Below are positions 1-11,334 of a stretch of 64,000 nucleotides of DNA, piece by piece. Source of the stretch: Tieghemiomyces parasiticus (taxonomy: Eukaryota; Kickxellomycota; Dimargaritomycetes; Dimargaritales; Dimargaritaceae); assembly GCA_027575765.1 (NCBI GenBank), contig JANBPT010000142.1, forward strand, positions 1 to 64,000. The letters are read 5' to 3'. How positions within the stretch are numbered: the stretch's first letter is position 1; each line of letters opens with the position of its first letter. Made by a program: the position numbers and the translations under genes. Below the pieces are notes generated by a model that saw only the letters and a program-made list of their open reading frames with translations, had not been told where the DNA came from and made no database searches.

Positions 1-419
1 CATGCTTAGCCGGAAAGAAGCATCGACGGTCTGCGTGTAGGCCTTGTTAGGAAGGACCTGAAGACCTGATAGGTTGGCAGCGAAAATAAAGGGAGCGGCC
101 CATGGAATGGTAGGGTCAGGTGGGTTAGCATTCGGAACAATTCAGAGGTGAATATATACCCTATTATTCGCGCAAGTAGAATGATACCGGGTCGGGCTGC
201 TGAAAAGCGTCTTCTCCAGCCTGGATGAAGAAAATGACCTCACCGGTGGACTAATCACCACCCGGAGCCCGTCACAGAAGTGACCGAAGAGTTGGCTTGG
301 CTGCAGGGCCCCCCGAGGTGCAGGTTAACCAAGGCCAGCCGAGGAAATCGGGCCCGAGATCACTACTTCAGGTGAGGTAGGTCGTCTCTGCATCACTTAC
401 CCCAGAAACCGTAAATCAT
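1..419 (-). CDS. Nucleoplasmin-like-domain protein, probably FKBP-type prolyl isomerase (5' part only)
   Basis: Partial gene running off the left edge. Exon 1 is 401-419 (only 19 nt, starting ATG at 419 and encoding MIYGFW plus one base). A GTAAGT donor reads at 400-395, and the acceptor CTATCAG leads into exon 2 at 65-1. Joined, the protein starts MIYGFWGLQVLPNKAYTQTV and continues into DASFRLSM before the edge. The pattern FWG-L-V-x-P-x-K-x-Y-T-Q-x-V-D followed by an S-M box is what I expect of the nucleoplasmin-like N-terminal domain of fungal nuclear FKBPs (Fpr3/Fpr4 type), which are histone chaperones with a C-terminal FK506-binding domain. Only 28 residues are visible, so the isomerase domain is inferred. 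It could be another nucleoplasmin-fold protein. Confidence 0.6.
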
Positions 420-1796
420 GGTGCTATATGTGAATGTGTAGGAGGTGGGAAGTCAGAGAAAAGAAATGTATGCACAATTTGGATGCAGTAGAGTGGCGGG
501 ACGTGAAAGGAACAAAGTGGATAAACGATACTGCGACGCAAAAGCGCTTTTAGACAACAAGTGCAAAGCAAACGAAAGTGCATAAAGCCAGCTTGGTATG
601 AAAAAAAAAAAAGCACTCGGCTCAAGTACTCTTCCAAAAGACCCGATGGAAACTTCGCGTACGTGCAGGCCAGGTGGGCCAGGCCGAGGTGAAGAAAAAA
701 AAAAAAGACACTGACGGGGCAGGGTTCTCTAGGATACCTGGTTGGCTTATCCAGCCGCCCCTACTTTTTTTTTCCAGAGATGATTGATGACATCCCGCAT
801 GCCCTGTGTATGTTAACCTTCTTCATCGTCCCTATAAACTCCATGTCAAAGTTATAAGCTGGTGCGTCATGGGCTACAAGCAGCGGCAGTCTAATGACTT
901 AACATCCTAAGACAAAAAAAGCATTGCGAAAGCGCTTTGTTTAGGTTGCTTTTGTGAAAGTGGTGGCCAGCGCCTCGTACCTCTATAAGGTATGCCTCAA
1001 TATGCCGCTTATGTGATTCGAACCGGTCATATTGTCCTGGCCAGGCTACCAGAGGCATCTAAGTCGTCTTAACCAAGGCTCATGGGCCTGCTGAGGAAGG
1101 TCGGCGGCGCAAACACGGTTCGCAGCGGTGACGGTCCCCGAGCGATGGTGGGTATTGGTGAATGGACCCTGAACGCCTTCGTCCGCTCCTATCTCAAGCC
1201 GGGTTTAAAGCTTAAGCCGTGGGCTAGTTTAGATCACGTGATATTTAGTCTTCCTACCGAATGAGAGCGGAAGGTCCACCAGCACAGTAGGCGGGGGGAG
1301 GCCGTATCCCTATCGGCATCCCGTCGTGGTGGCGCAGCCTGAGCAAGAGCTTATACTAGTAAAATGATACACTGGGCCTCTTCGAGAAGTCTAGCTAACC
1401 GGTGGCGAAGGCCTTGCGGTTAAAGGGAATGCTACCGTCCCGAGGTGTTCAATACTAGCGGATAGACGCTACCGTTGGCTGCCACTACAGTTCGACTAGT
1501 GTACCACCCCCACATGGCGCGAACATCGCGCGCCGCTTACCCGTATGTGAGATAAGTGCAGCATATCCCTTCAAAGCCCCACCCCAACCTCTGAAAGGCC
1601 TTGCTACGAGCATGCAGGTCTTGCTAGCATCCTTCCATTCAACCTCAAATCCGTTTCCCGTAGTCACATCAACTACCCTCATTCTCTTACACCTTTGTTC
1701 CATTTGCCAGTTTAACACTTGGCCGACACTTTTCCGCACCACTCTTTACGCCCTGGTTTCATCCTTGCCCTAGACATTCCCCCTCTGCAACTCATC
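420..1796. other. Intergenic, divergent promoters; no gene seen
   Basis: Upstream region shared by the leftward FKBP-like gene and the rightward NDUFS8 gene. It holds two A-tracts (about 601-612 and 694-706, T-tracts in the sense of the leftward gene) and short unrelated open frames without conserved content. No tRNA or other RNA gene could be supported. Confidence 0.5.
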
Positions 1797-2657
1797 ATGT
1801 CCCTTCCGCGACTGGTGGCCACGAGCCTCTCTAAGGGTAAGTAGAAGCGATGCCATCGTTGAGTCGGTTCGCCAAGTTGTCTCCTGGATGCCCAGCATTC
1901 TCTCGTGGTTCCGACCCGGCCTGCATGCACACCGATCGGCGTTGCATTCATAGCTTTCCGAACTGAGGTTAACCAGGCCAGATCTCTTTATCCTTCTCCC
2001 CCCTCTTTTTTTACCCGCTCGCAAGGCACCCTGCGTACCGGATCCCTGCGGCCCGTCCTCGCGTCGGCGGCGACCTTTAGCACCTCGACAGCGCGGTCTG
2101 CTGAGGTCCCCCACGGTCCCCAGGTACCTCACCTGCGCACCGACAAACCGGAAGAGATTTACAAGGGCGTGAGTCTGGTGGAGCACAGCGCACAAGCGCT
2201 ACTCATCACTGAGCTGTTTAAGGGCGCGTGGGTGACCCTGGAGCACTTCTTCCGTCCCTCCTTCACGCTGCATTACCCGGCCGAAAAGGGTCCTCTGAGC
2301 CCGCGGTTCCGCGGTGAGCACGCTTTGCGCCGGTACCCCTCGGGCGAGGAACGCTGTATCGCCTGCAAGTTGTGCGAAGCCATCTGCCCGGCTCAGGCCA
2401 TCACCATCGAATCCGAGAGCCGTGACGACGGCAGCCGCCGTACCACCCGCTACGATATCGATATGACCAAGTGTATCTACTGTGGCTTCTGCCAGGAAGC
2501 TTGTCCCGTGGACGCCATTGTGGAGACCTCCAACTATGAATATTCCACGGAGACCCACGAAGAACTGCTCTACAACAAGGAGAAGCTCCTCAGCAACGGT
2601 GATAAGTGGGAGACGGAGATTGCCGCTAACCTAGAGGCTGACCACCCCTACAGATAG
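1797..2657 (+). CDS. NDUFS8: NADH:ubiquinone oxidoreductase 23 kDa iron-sulfur subunit (NDUFS8/TYKY, bacterial NuoI)
   Basis: Mitochondrial complex I subunit of the matrix arm that carries the two 4Fe-4S clusters N6a and N6b and passes electrons toward ubiquinone. Exons are 1797-1836 and 2026-2657. The intron (1837-2025) has a GTAAGT donor, a GTTAAC branch-like site and a long pyrimidine tract before CAAG. The spliced protein is 223 residues, close to the family's usual 210-230. Residues 1-40 are basic and Ser/Thr-rich, as expected of a matrix-targeting presequence. Two C-x2-C-x2-C-x3-C-P cluster motifs are visible: Cys124/127/130/134 and Cys163/166/169/173. The open frame extends upstream of exon 2, but starting at 1797 gives a better mitochondrial presequence and a clean splice. 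Confidence 0.95.
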
Positions 2658-5248
2658 ATTAAGAGAGAGAAAATGCGTATGTGTGTGGTGCTATCGGCTA
2701 GCACGATTGTCGCTAGTCTCATGTGCCTTCGCACCGCCTTGACGTTTGGTAACCATGTGTGTAACGCGAGGTAATTGCCGACCGCTTACTCAGCATCATG
2801 CAAGGCGAATTCACGGTTTTTTAATGAATAATATATATATATATATATATTAAAACTTTTACGGTGTCCCCCTTACCCGGGCCCCGTGTCCATGGTGTAC
2901 AGCATCGTTTTCCTATGATTACCCGTGTCGTGAGAGTAGTCTCGATCTGATCGTTTAAGGCCATGTAAGCAAATTGGTGACTATCGGTTAAGACTGGACC
3001 GAGAAAGAGAAGGAGGTGGGGGGGGGTGAACAGACACCTCTGTAGTATCTTACTAAGGTAGGTACCACTAACCCTTTCCCCATTGCAATGGATTTGGCAC
3101 CGGGGTGGCGCGTTCGGGTCGCCTATTCAGCACACAATGGCACCAACTTCTATTGGGATCAGCCCAGTACCTCCTCGCCAGTATATACACTCCCTCCCCC
3201 CCCTTGCCTACCAACCGCCTGAAGACGAATACTGCAAACCCAGGAGGATGGGCGTCGCCGAAAGACCAGCTTTCGCTCAGTTCAGTTGCGCTTGATCGTT
3301 GGAAAAAGCGGGAGAGCAAAAAAAAGGAAGTAATTTATGCTTACCGGATTCTTGACCAATACCACAGGGCGTTTAACCTACAGGTCGTAGGGAAGTCAGG
3401 GGTGGCTTGAGGCTACCGACTATGCCAGCCCGTGGGTTCGTGTGTGTGCTCCTGAGGGCTCACAGCTACCCGTATTGCCCATTGCGAATGAGCCCTCCAC
3501 CTGGTATCTACCTTCCGGTGTCAAATGGTGAGAGGGTCACAGCCCCTTCCTTCCTCTTCCTTACCCCCCCCTTTCCCACCTACCCACTTCCCAGCGGCAC
3601 TTCCACCTCTTCTCCTCTGCACTTGGGATTGGGGGTATTTGGACGCACAACGTACACCCGTCCTTGCAATAGGTGGCACAGGGTGTGCCCCTAGCTGCGC
3701 TCTATGCCATACTGGCAGCCTCCAACGTTAACGTTGCAAGGTCGATAGCCTGCTTACCAGGATTGTGAGGGTCCGCTAGGCTGCTGATCTATATGGTAAC
3801 CCGCTCGCCCGTCTCGTTTGTCCATACTCAATGAGAATCGGCCGATCGAAATAACACGCCCTTCTAGACCATCGTGACTATCTGGTAGATAGAGAAAGGA
3901 GAACCATCAGGCCACATTCAGTAGACTGTAGTCTGCCTCCATGCTCTTGATAACGATTTAATAAGTGCCTGTAGTATGATCCTCTTTTTTTTATTTATAT
4001 ATCAACTATGCCAAATTTCGATTCGCATGGGTGTGTGGCCAAAAACCACACAAAGTAGTCTGTGTGATGGTCTATACCCCTTGCCGGCTCGTCACTGTCT
4101 AACTGTGAGCCGGCAGTAGTGGCGCATTGGAACCCAGATTCCTATCGTCTCCATTTGCCCACTCATTCTTAATGGCGGCCCTGGCCACTTGCTCACCAAA
4201 CGCATGAACAGTAGAGGCTCGTGTACCACCAGATCAGTCCCCTGACACGGAGGCCCCTGGCGTGCTTTACCAGAATTGTAGAAATAAATAAATGGCTCAA
4301 TGGGCCACGATGCTCGTTGGCTGGTATGCATGGTCTGTTCTAATTTCAGTATTCATACTATCCACTCCCCCCCCTGGCCTACCGCTAGATACGCTCGCTG
4401 GGGGATGCAGTTTCTTCACTTCAGCGAGGGCTTCTGTAGATAGAGAGGGGAGGAAGAGGGACCACTGAATTCTCAGAGTGATGCTTGGAATGTTGGCAGT
4501 GCTCGACCATCTAGTCGCACCTGGACGGTGGTTGGCTACTATCCAGTGGTTGCTGTGCATGAGTGTTTAAGATTTCGATGCCTGTCGGTTCCCTGGCGAA
4601 TGCTCAATAGAAGGTTAAATTGGACGCCGCTCACACGAAATTGGTGCGCTTCAGCACCCTATAAACAACTTTGTTTATGGGGTGAACTAGTACCATGGTA
4701 GGCCCCACTTGCACACAGCCCGCCACACCCCTGGCAGCGCTCATTTAATGGCCTCTGTGGCTCATCCGAGCCCGGTTCGCGATAGCTCTGGGATGCCAAC
4801 ATTCATCACTAAACACGTTCCTACCAGACCCTTACATCCAGGTCGCCGTCCTTTACCTACTTCCCCCTTCTTTTAGATCCATCATGCGCGGCCAATCGCT
4901 GCTACAGGGTCCTTCTAACCTCGAACTCCAGAGCCTACTGGGGTGGCTCGTTTAGTCGAATCCAATCCTCAACCGGCATACGGAACTCTCCTCCTCCTCC
5001 TCCTCCTTTCTTCTCCATCAGGCCAAGGGTATTAAAGCACTATAATCAGCACCCTGGATTGGGTACCTATCAACTACCGCACTCGCCCGCCTTCATCCCT
5101 CCTGTTCCCCCCCAATCGTCCCCGCCTGGCCATACACCACGCCTGGCGCTAACTTGACGCCCCGCAAAAAGTAGCTGAACCCTACTCCCTACGCTTAGTT
5201 ACCCACTGCCAATCTATATCTTCCTCGACTACTTCCTTACCCTCTAGC
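2658..5248. other. 2.6 kb intergenic region; no gene recognised
   Basis: Lies between the 3' end of NDUFS8 and the Jen1-like gene. It contains a (TA)n microsatellite at 2831-2850 and a CTC/TCC tract near 4987-5007. The 250 bases before the transporter are pyrimidine-rich. Open frames of 70-100 codons occur on both strands but overlap each other, lack recognisable motifs and look like chance frames. No spliced gene could be assembled with confidence. Confidence 0.5.
2831..2850. repeat. (AT)10 microsatellite
   Basis: Ten perfect AT repeats, about 175 bases after the NDUFS8 stop codon. They may fall in or near its 3' untranslated region. Confidence 0.95.
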
Positions 5249-6919
5249 ATGGACGACAAGGATGCAAGCGCCCACTGTTTGGCCGACGAGCCCAAGAAGG
5301 TCGGCCATTTAACCCACCTGGAGGTTTATGCAGTCACTTCCCAAGAGGTTCCCAATGAGCCTACCGCTCTGTCGACCAAGGCCGCGTCGCCCGTCGACGG
5401 CAACGACGCCGAAGGGTCCCGCAATCTCCTCACCCTCCTCCGTATGCTGACACCGTTGCAGTACCTCGTTTTCTCGGCCATGTTCTTCGGGTGGGCCCTG
5501 GAAGCCATGGATTTCTACATTGCAGCCATCACTCTGAGCGAGGTCGCCGCTACCTTTGAAATTCCGATATCCCAGATGGCAATCGCTACGACCGTAACCC
5601 TGGCCATGCGGCCGGTGGGTGCGGTGTCGTTTGGTATTATAGCTGACCGATTTGGTAGGCGGATCCCGTTGCTGGTCAACGTTACGATCTGCGCCCTAGT
5701 CAGCTTGGGGTCGGGGTTCGCCCCCAATTTTGGCGTCTTTGTCGCCCTCCGCTGTATCTTCGGCATTGCCATGGGGGCGGAATGGGCCTTAAGTGCCGCC
5801 ATGACCATGGAGTGTTTACCGCCTTCGGTTCACGGCCTCTTCTCGGGAATCCTCCACCAAGCCGCCCCGGTCGGTAACATTGTTGCGTCGCTACTTCACC
5901 TCGGCGTGTTCCCTACCCTGGGTTGGCGCCCGCTCTACTGGATTAGTATCGCCCCGGCCGTTTTCGTCATCTTGCTACGGTGCTTTGTACCCGAGAGTCC
6001 CGAGTGGTTGCGAGTTCGTGCCGAACAGAAGGCCGCCGCCGCCGCTGCCGCCAACCCGGAACTCGCAGTCGACCCGCCTGCTGGTCCGCCGGAAAAGATC
6101 GCCGATGCAGATATCCGGCACAGCCTGTCCAAGTATGATTCGGTCTCCCTGCCGACCCCCGTTTCGGAATTCGATCGCCAATTGGGCCCCCGTCCGTCGG
6201 CAGAATCCCCATCAGCCTCCGCCAGCTACGGCGCCGCCCTATGGTCCGAGGTGATACAGTACCGCCGGACCATCGTGCACATGGTTTGCCTCATCTCCGC
6301 TTTCCAGTTCGTCAGCCGGGGCATGGGTGACATGATCCCGACCATCCTCCGGGTCCAGTTCGAGCTCCCCGTGGGTATCGTTACGGCGGCCCTGATTTCG
6401 CGCGACGTCGGGACCATGGTCGGTTCTACGGTGGCCGGTTACGGTTCGCAATACTTTGGGCGCAAACGCGTGATGCTGATCGCCGTCACTCTGGCGCTGG
6501 CCTTCGTCCCGCTCTTCGCCATCCCGAAGGTAGGGTGGCAGGCCATCCTAGGCTCCATCTTCATCACCATTTTCATTGCTGGGTTCAATGGCGTTCTGGC
6601 CGTGTTTTTACACGAACTGGGCCCCCAGAGGAACCGAGCCTTATTTATGGGATTCGTTACCCAACTAGCCAACCTGATCACCGGTGGTACCGCTCAGATT
6701 GAGGCCGCTATCGCCGAGCGCTGGTCGCGTACGGCCGCTGGTACCTTGAATTTCACGGCCGGCACGGGTATCATTATGGCTTCATTTCTCGTTCTCACCT
6801 GGATCCTCCTCTGGTTCTGCCACGAGACGAAGGCCCCCACGACGAAACCTGCGGTGGGTTTGCCGGCCGAGGAGTCATCCGAAGCAACTTTGCCGAGCGT
6901 TGCTGCCGCCAAGGAATAA
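5249..6919 (+). CDS. Major facilitator superfamily monocarboxylate/H+ symporter, Jen1-like
   Basis: Plasma-membrane transporter, single exon, 556 residues, twelve predicted membrane segments in two bundles of six. The first segment begins near residue 70 and the central cytoplasmic loop spans about 255-335. The loop between segments 2 and 3 has the MFS signature D-R-F-G-R-R at 133-138. Similarity is to the SHS/Jen group, which moves lactate, pyruvate and other short carboxylates with protons. The Jen1 signature in segment 7 (N-x-x-S/T-H-x-S/T-Q-D-x-x-P-T) is present but altered: residues 353-365 read Q-F-V-S-R-G-M-G-D-M-I-P-T, keeping Ser, Asp, Pro and Thr while Asn, His and Gln are replaced. 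The substrate is therefore uncertain. The loop holds an alanine run at 262-268. An AATAAA signal follows at 7108. Confidence 0.85.
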   Translation: MDDKDASAHCLADEPKKVGHLTHLEVYAVTSQEVPNEPTALSTKAASPVDGNDAEGSRNLLTLLRMLTPLQYLVFSAMFFGWALEAMDFYIAAITLSEVAATFEIPISQMAIATTVTLAMRPVGAVSFGIIADRFGRRIPLLVNVTICALVSLGSGFAPNFGVFVALRCIFGIAMGAEWALSAAMTMECLPPSVHGLFSGILHQAAPVGNIVASLLHLGVFPTLGWRPLYWISIAPAVFVILLRCFVPESPEWLRVRAEQKAAAAAAANPELAVDPPAGPPEKIADADIRHSLSKYDSVSLPTPVSEFDRQLGPRPSAESPSASASYGAALWSEVIQYRRTIVHMVCLISAFQFVSRGMGDMIPTILRVQFELPVGIVTAALISRDVGTMVGSTVAGYGSQYFGRKRVMLIAVTLALAFVPLFAIPKVGWQAILGSIFITIFIAGFNGVLAVFLHELGPQRNRALFMGFVTQLANLITGGTAQIEAAIAERWSRTAAGTLNFTAGTGIIMASFLVLTWILLWFCHETKAPTTKPAVGLPAEESSEATLPSVAAAKE

Positions 6920-7646
6920 GCCTAGCCGTATTTGCTCTTGGGCTCTAGTATCCTCGTATCCATTCTCCAGCCCGCTCCCTTGCTAATCAGGTTGGGCAGG
7001 TATTCTGCGCTTTATAACCACGTTAGCGTCAAGAGGGGCGTACTTTCTGGTGCTAACTTCACCAATGTAAACGATGTCAAACGATCGGTAGGAGCTGCTG
7101 ATAATGTAATAAAACCCCCATCTCATCAAATAGGTATCTCGGTCGCCGTACCCAAGTAATCTGACCGTTCATGGGAGTCGGTAGACGGTTCGCTACAGTG
7201 GATATATGTGTGGTTTAGTGGAAAGGTTGACAGGGTGACGGTACGAGCCAGGATTATGTATGAAAGTGAAGCGAGGGCTGCCCGAAGCCGAGAAGACTTG
7301 TGGAGAGGCCAACCGCCACCTTGCAGAGCGCCGGTGGGCGGGAGTACTCCCAGCTGCGGTGGGTTTGCCCCGGGCCAGTCGCTCGGGTGGCCGGGACAGC
7401 CACTACTTTCACAATCGATGATTAACTACGGCGGACTATTGCCATCGACGGTGGGTAACATCACGAATAAAGGTATGAAGGGACATGAAAACGAATCTAA
7501 TAGTGAAACTAACACCAAGGCACTGAAGTATGTACAACACGAAAGAAAACGAACCTCACCCTCGAAAACGACAGCGTAAGCCACATACTGGCGTAGGAGG
7601 ACTGCTACCCCGACCCTTCTGATCCTTGGTCTGTATCCCGGGCTCT
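6920..7646. other. Convergent 3' region between transporter and BRE1
   Basis: Holds an AATAAA polyadenylation signal at 7108-7113 for the rightward gene. Nothing else is recognised. Confidence 0.5.
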
Positions 7647-10600
7647 CTAGACGTATATACGGCGCACATCCTTCACCCCGAAGGGCTCACCGCAGGTCGG
7701 GCACTTGCGCTGGCGGGTATCGAGGCGGGCCTGCAAACATTCGTGGCAGAAAACGTGCATGCAACGCATCAGGGCGTGAGTTTTGAGTCGGGCGTCGCAC
7801 GCGTGGCACTTGGCCAGTTTCTTGTAGTTGGCCAGGTCGGTTTGTAGGTCCTCGTCGGCCTGTTCTTTAGAGGACCGTTCCAGCTTCCTTTTGAGAGTTT
7901 GGCACTCCTCTTGCAGTCGCCGGTTCTGGTGTGCCTCCCGTTCAACCTGCTGCGTGCGTTCAGTCAGGGCCCGCTGGGCCTAAGATTAAAAAAGAGAGGA
8001 GGAAAGGATCCGAGGAAGCCCAAATAGGCGAGGTGGGAATTAGCCGATATGTAGGGTCGAGAGTAGATTGCGGACACCCACAAAACCGATTCCATGACCT
8101 GTACGGATGGCCCATACCCTCCATTACTTACCTCTGCAATGCGTCCTTCGGCCCGGGCCACGTTGTCCACCAGTTCCGAACTGCGCAGGGCCACCTCCTC
8201 AAGCCGGTCCTTACAGGCCCGAGTGGCGGCCTGGGCGGCCAGCGCCTCCTTCTCGAGGAGAGCGTTCTGCTTTCCCAGGGCCTTTTCCTTCTCCTCGAGG
8301 GCCTTGATATGCTCGGTCTGCTTATCTGACTTGCGTTTGAGCGCCAGGTTGAGGTTAGCATGGTTGTCCTTCTGCTTGCTGAGTCCTGCGAATTTGTGCA
8401 ACAACTTGGCCTTCTCAGCCTGGTAGTGCTGCAGCTGGTCATTCCACCTGACAGCGTCAAAAACCTTGCTCGAGTTTTGCTCGTGCAGCTGGGCCCAACC
8501 CTGCGAGATGTGCTCCAATTCCTGCATCATCCCCTGCTCGGCTACCCGGAGCCCCATCAGTTCAGTCTCCAGGGTGTCGATGCGGCGGGCATACGCTTCG
8601 GCCTGGGCCTCAGGTCCGGCCGCGTCGCCATTCAGGCCACAGCGGGCGCGCAGGTCGGCCAATGCCTTCTCCAATTCGGCCTCCCGGGCCTGGTGCCGTT
8701 GGGATTCCAATAAAATCTGGGAAAGGGGGGTGATGTGATTGGAGTATTCAATGTACACCGTGAAGTTAATGGACTCGCTTAAATTACAAGATGGTACGTT
8801 CGTTTCTCGTGTGTAATCGCGAGTGGTATAGCAAACCAGTGTTCAATTAAAGTTAATCTTCCCCAGTACTTACTTCCTGGACACTGCGCGATTCGCCGAC
8901 AGCTTGTTCGAAACTCTTGACCTGCTGGGTGAGCTCGATAATTCGGGCCTCAGCGGCACTGGAGTTGATCCGCATAGGGATGTAAAGGGTGTGCGTCATG
9001 ATCGTGCAGAGGGTCAATGGAGAGGTGTGAGCCAAAAAAAATAATAATCAAAAAAGAAATCGAGCGGCTAGCGGTTTCCATGGCTGATGCACGGCGGTGA
9101 ATACCAAGACCACACACGCGGGCAAGGTGCTAGAGCGCGGGCTTACCTTAGCTGCTGCTTTAAAGATTCCGCGTAGGACAGCTCCTCGTTGACCTGGTAG
9201 AACTCGGTAGCGTCCTTATCTCCAGCGTCCGCGGCGATCTTTAGTCGCAGCCGGCGCACCTCGGCAGTGAATGCCGTAATGCGTTCCTGAATGGAAAGGG
9301 GGACGAGTGCGGTATAGGTTGTCGACGGTAAATGGCGGTGGTTAAAACGGGCGCGAGTTCTTTCACGTTGAAGCCAGTGTGGACAGTGGGCCAACTGCCA
9401 ACGAACAGGTCCGCCCCCCTAGACCTACCTTGCGGCTGTTGGCCAGCGTCCGCACCTCCTGGTTAGCGTGGGAGTCGACCTCTTCCTTTGCGGAAATCAC
9501 GTCACAACGCTGCTGGATTTGATCACGCTGCGCGCGGAGCCGGGCAGAGTCGCTCTCAAGCCGTTTCATCTCGGCCTCGAGCGCCTTGCGGCGGGCCTTT
9601 TCTTCGGTCTGGAGTGGGTAGGGGCGATACAGGGTATGGCGGACAAGTAACGAGAAAATACCGGTTAAATGGTGCTCCCATGAACTACCTTATCGCATTG
9701 TCCCACGGACACGGTTCTTCACGCCAACAAAGCGCCCGGATACATACCTCCAAGTTCTCCTGGAATTGCCGCCGACCTTCCTTGAGTTCATCCAATTCGG
9801 CTCGGTATTGTTCGGCCGCGGCCTTGTACCGCTGCAGCTCCGACTGGTAAAACTCCTTGCGGCCGGCGAGATGCCGGTACAGGCTGGACTCGAGGACAAT
9901 TGAGTCGGGGACGGCGCCCAGCTGTTGCCGCAACAGGTCAATGGTGCTCCGCAGACTGGCCCGTTCCTCCGTCAAAGTTTCCAGTTCATGCAGGCGGGCC
10001 TCGGCCAGCTTGCGTGCCTCCTCGAGTTCCTCGCTGTTCACTGAAGGCGGCCCGCCCACCCCTGTCGCTGATACCGCCGCGACGGGAGTGGAGGATGTGA
10101 CGGCTGCGGTGGGCGAACCGGCTCCCAAGGCGGCGGCGGCGGGAGGGTGCGATGGGGACTGTTTCCCGCTGGCTAGATCGGGATGGAAGATTTGATTAGT
10201 AGCCGGTGACCGGAGGCGGTCCAATCGCTTTTCGGAGCGGAACAGCTGCTGCCGGGTGACCTGGAGTTGTTGCCGAAGGGTCTCGGCCTCAGCCCGCACG
10301 GCCTCCAGCTGGCTCGTGAGTAGGCCGGACGGGTGCGGCCGCTCGGCGTGCTTCCTGAGCAGCTCGGTCAATCGAAGCTGTTCGGCGTAGGTTTCTTGCC
10401 ACAGTCGCTCCTTCTCTGCATCGGCGAGATCGTGGCGCGCAACCTGTGCGAGCCAGGTTCGGCGCCGCTCGATAAACTCGGATACCGCCCCGGCGATACC
10501 ATCGACGGTGGCCTGGACGGCGCTCGCTCGCTGTGCTAGGGGTTCCGGCAGCGTCTCCCCAGCCAGATCGGCACGAGCGGTCGACAGGAGGAGCTGACAT

Positions 10601-11334
10601 AGGTCTCCGGCGGAGTCCTTGGGTGAGGGCGGGTCTTGCCCTAGCAACTCGGCCACCGTCTGGAGGTCGTTAGTGACCTGTGGGTAATAGAATAGTGCAA
10701 CGATACAAGGATGCAATGGACATTTAGACAGGGTTCATGATAAAACCCAGAGGCACCGAGAAGCGGCCACAAAAATGCTACCAAATAGGGCTTACCTGGT
10801 CCCATCGGACGCATAGCCAGCTGAGCTGCTCTAGGTGCCGATTGTGATTGGCCTCGAGGTCGTCCAGGTCTTGCCGTAGAGTAATCGACTCGCGCTCGTG
10901 CTCTCGCACCTTGCGCACCAGCGCTTCTTTTTTGAATTGTTGAATCAGCTCCTGTGTAATCATGGTGAAGGGAAAAAAGATGACAGGGCAAAGGATCAGT
11001 AATCGTTGACCATTATATCGGGGCGGGCGCAGAGCATAGATAACCGCCTGGCTCTATGCGGCTAATGAGGAGGGCTAGGGACGCGCCACGGCTGAGGAGA
11101 CTCGTAGGACTCCACCTACTCCACAGGTGAGCACGAAGGCAGTGGGGTCAATCTAGGCCACTAGATTCTACAACTTACAGTGTCCCAGAACCCATCGTTC
11201 GCTGATTCCGGTAGGACGGGACTGGTGAGATTAGAGTGGCTGGCAACGCGCTTCTTGAGCGGCGGTTCCTCGTGGGGGTCCATGGGCGCGTGTTCGGTGG
11301 CGAGATCGTCAGATGGACGCTTCTTGTCGGTCAT
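7647..11334 (-). CDS. BRE1: E3 ubiquitin-protein ligase BRE1 (RNF20/RNF40 homologue)
   Basis: Nuclear RING ligase that works with Rad6 to monoubiquitinate histone H2B, a mark needed for H3K4 and H3K79 methylation and transcription elongation. Eight exons (minus strand): 11179-11334, 10796-10951, 9748-10677, 9429-9608, 9147-9286, 8874-8958, 8132-8716 and 7647-7979. The coding length is 2,565 nt, giving 854 residues, and every joint keeps frame with GTAAGT/GTAAGC/GTAGGT/GTATGT donors. The N-terminus carries a basic PLKKR patch. Residues 60-780 are almost entirely coiled coil, including the conserved F-K-K-E-A-L-V-R segment after the first intron. The C-terminal C3HC4 RING has Cys802, 805, 817, His819, Cys822, 825, 837 and 840, then the family ending V-K-D-V-R-R-I-Y-V. 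Yeast Bre1 is about 700 residues and RNF20 975, so the length fits. Confidence 0.95.

Noticed and set aside
985..1075. tRNA-like T-loop GGTTCGAATC on the minus strand
   Set aside because: The arms beside the loop do not pair beyond one base pair and no acceptor or anticodon stem can be folded by eye.
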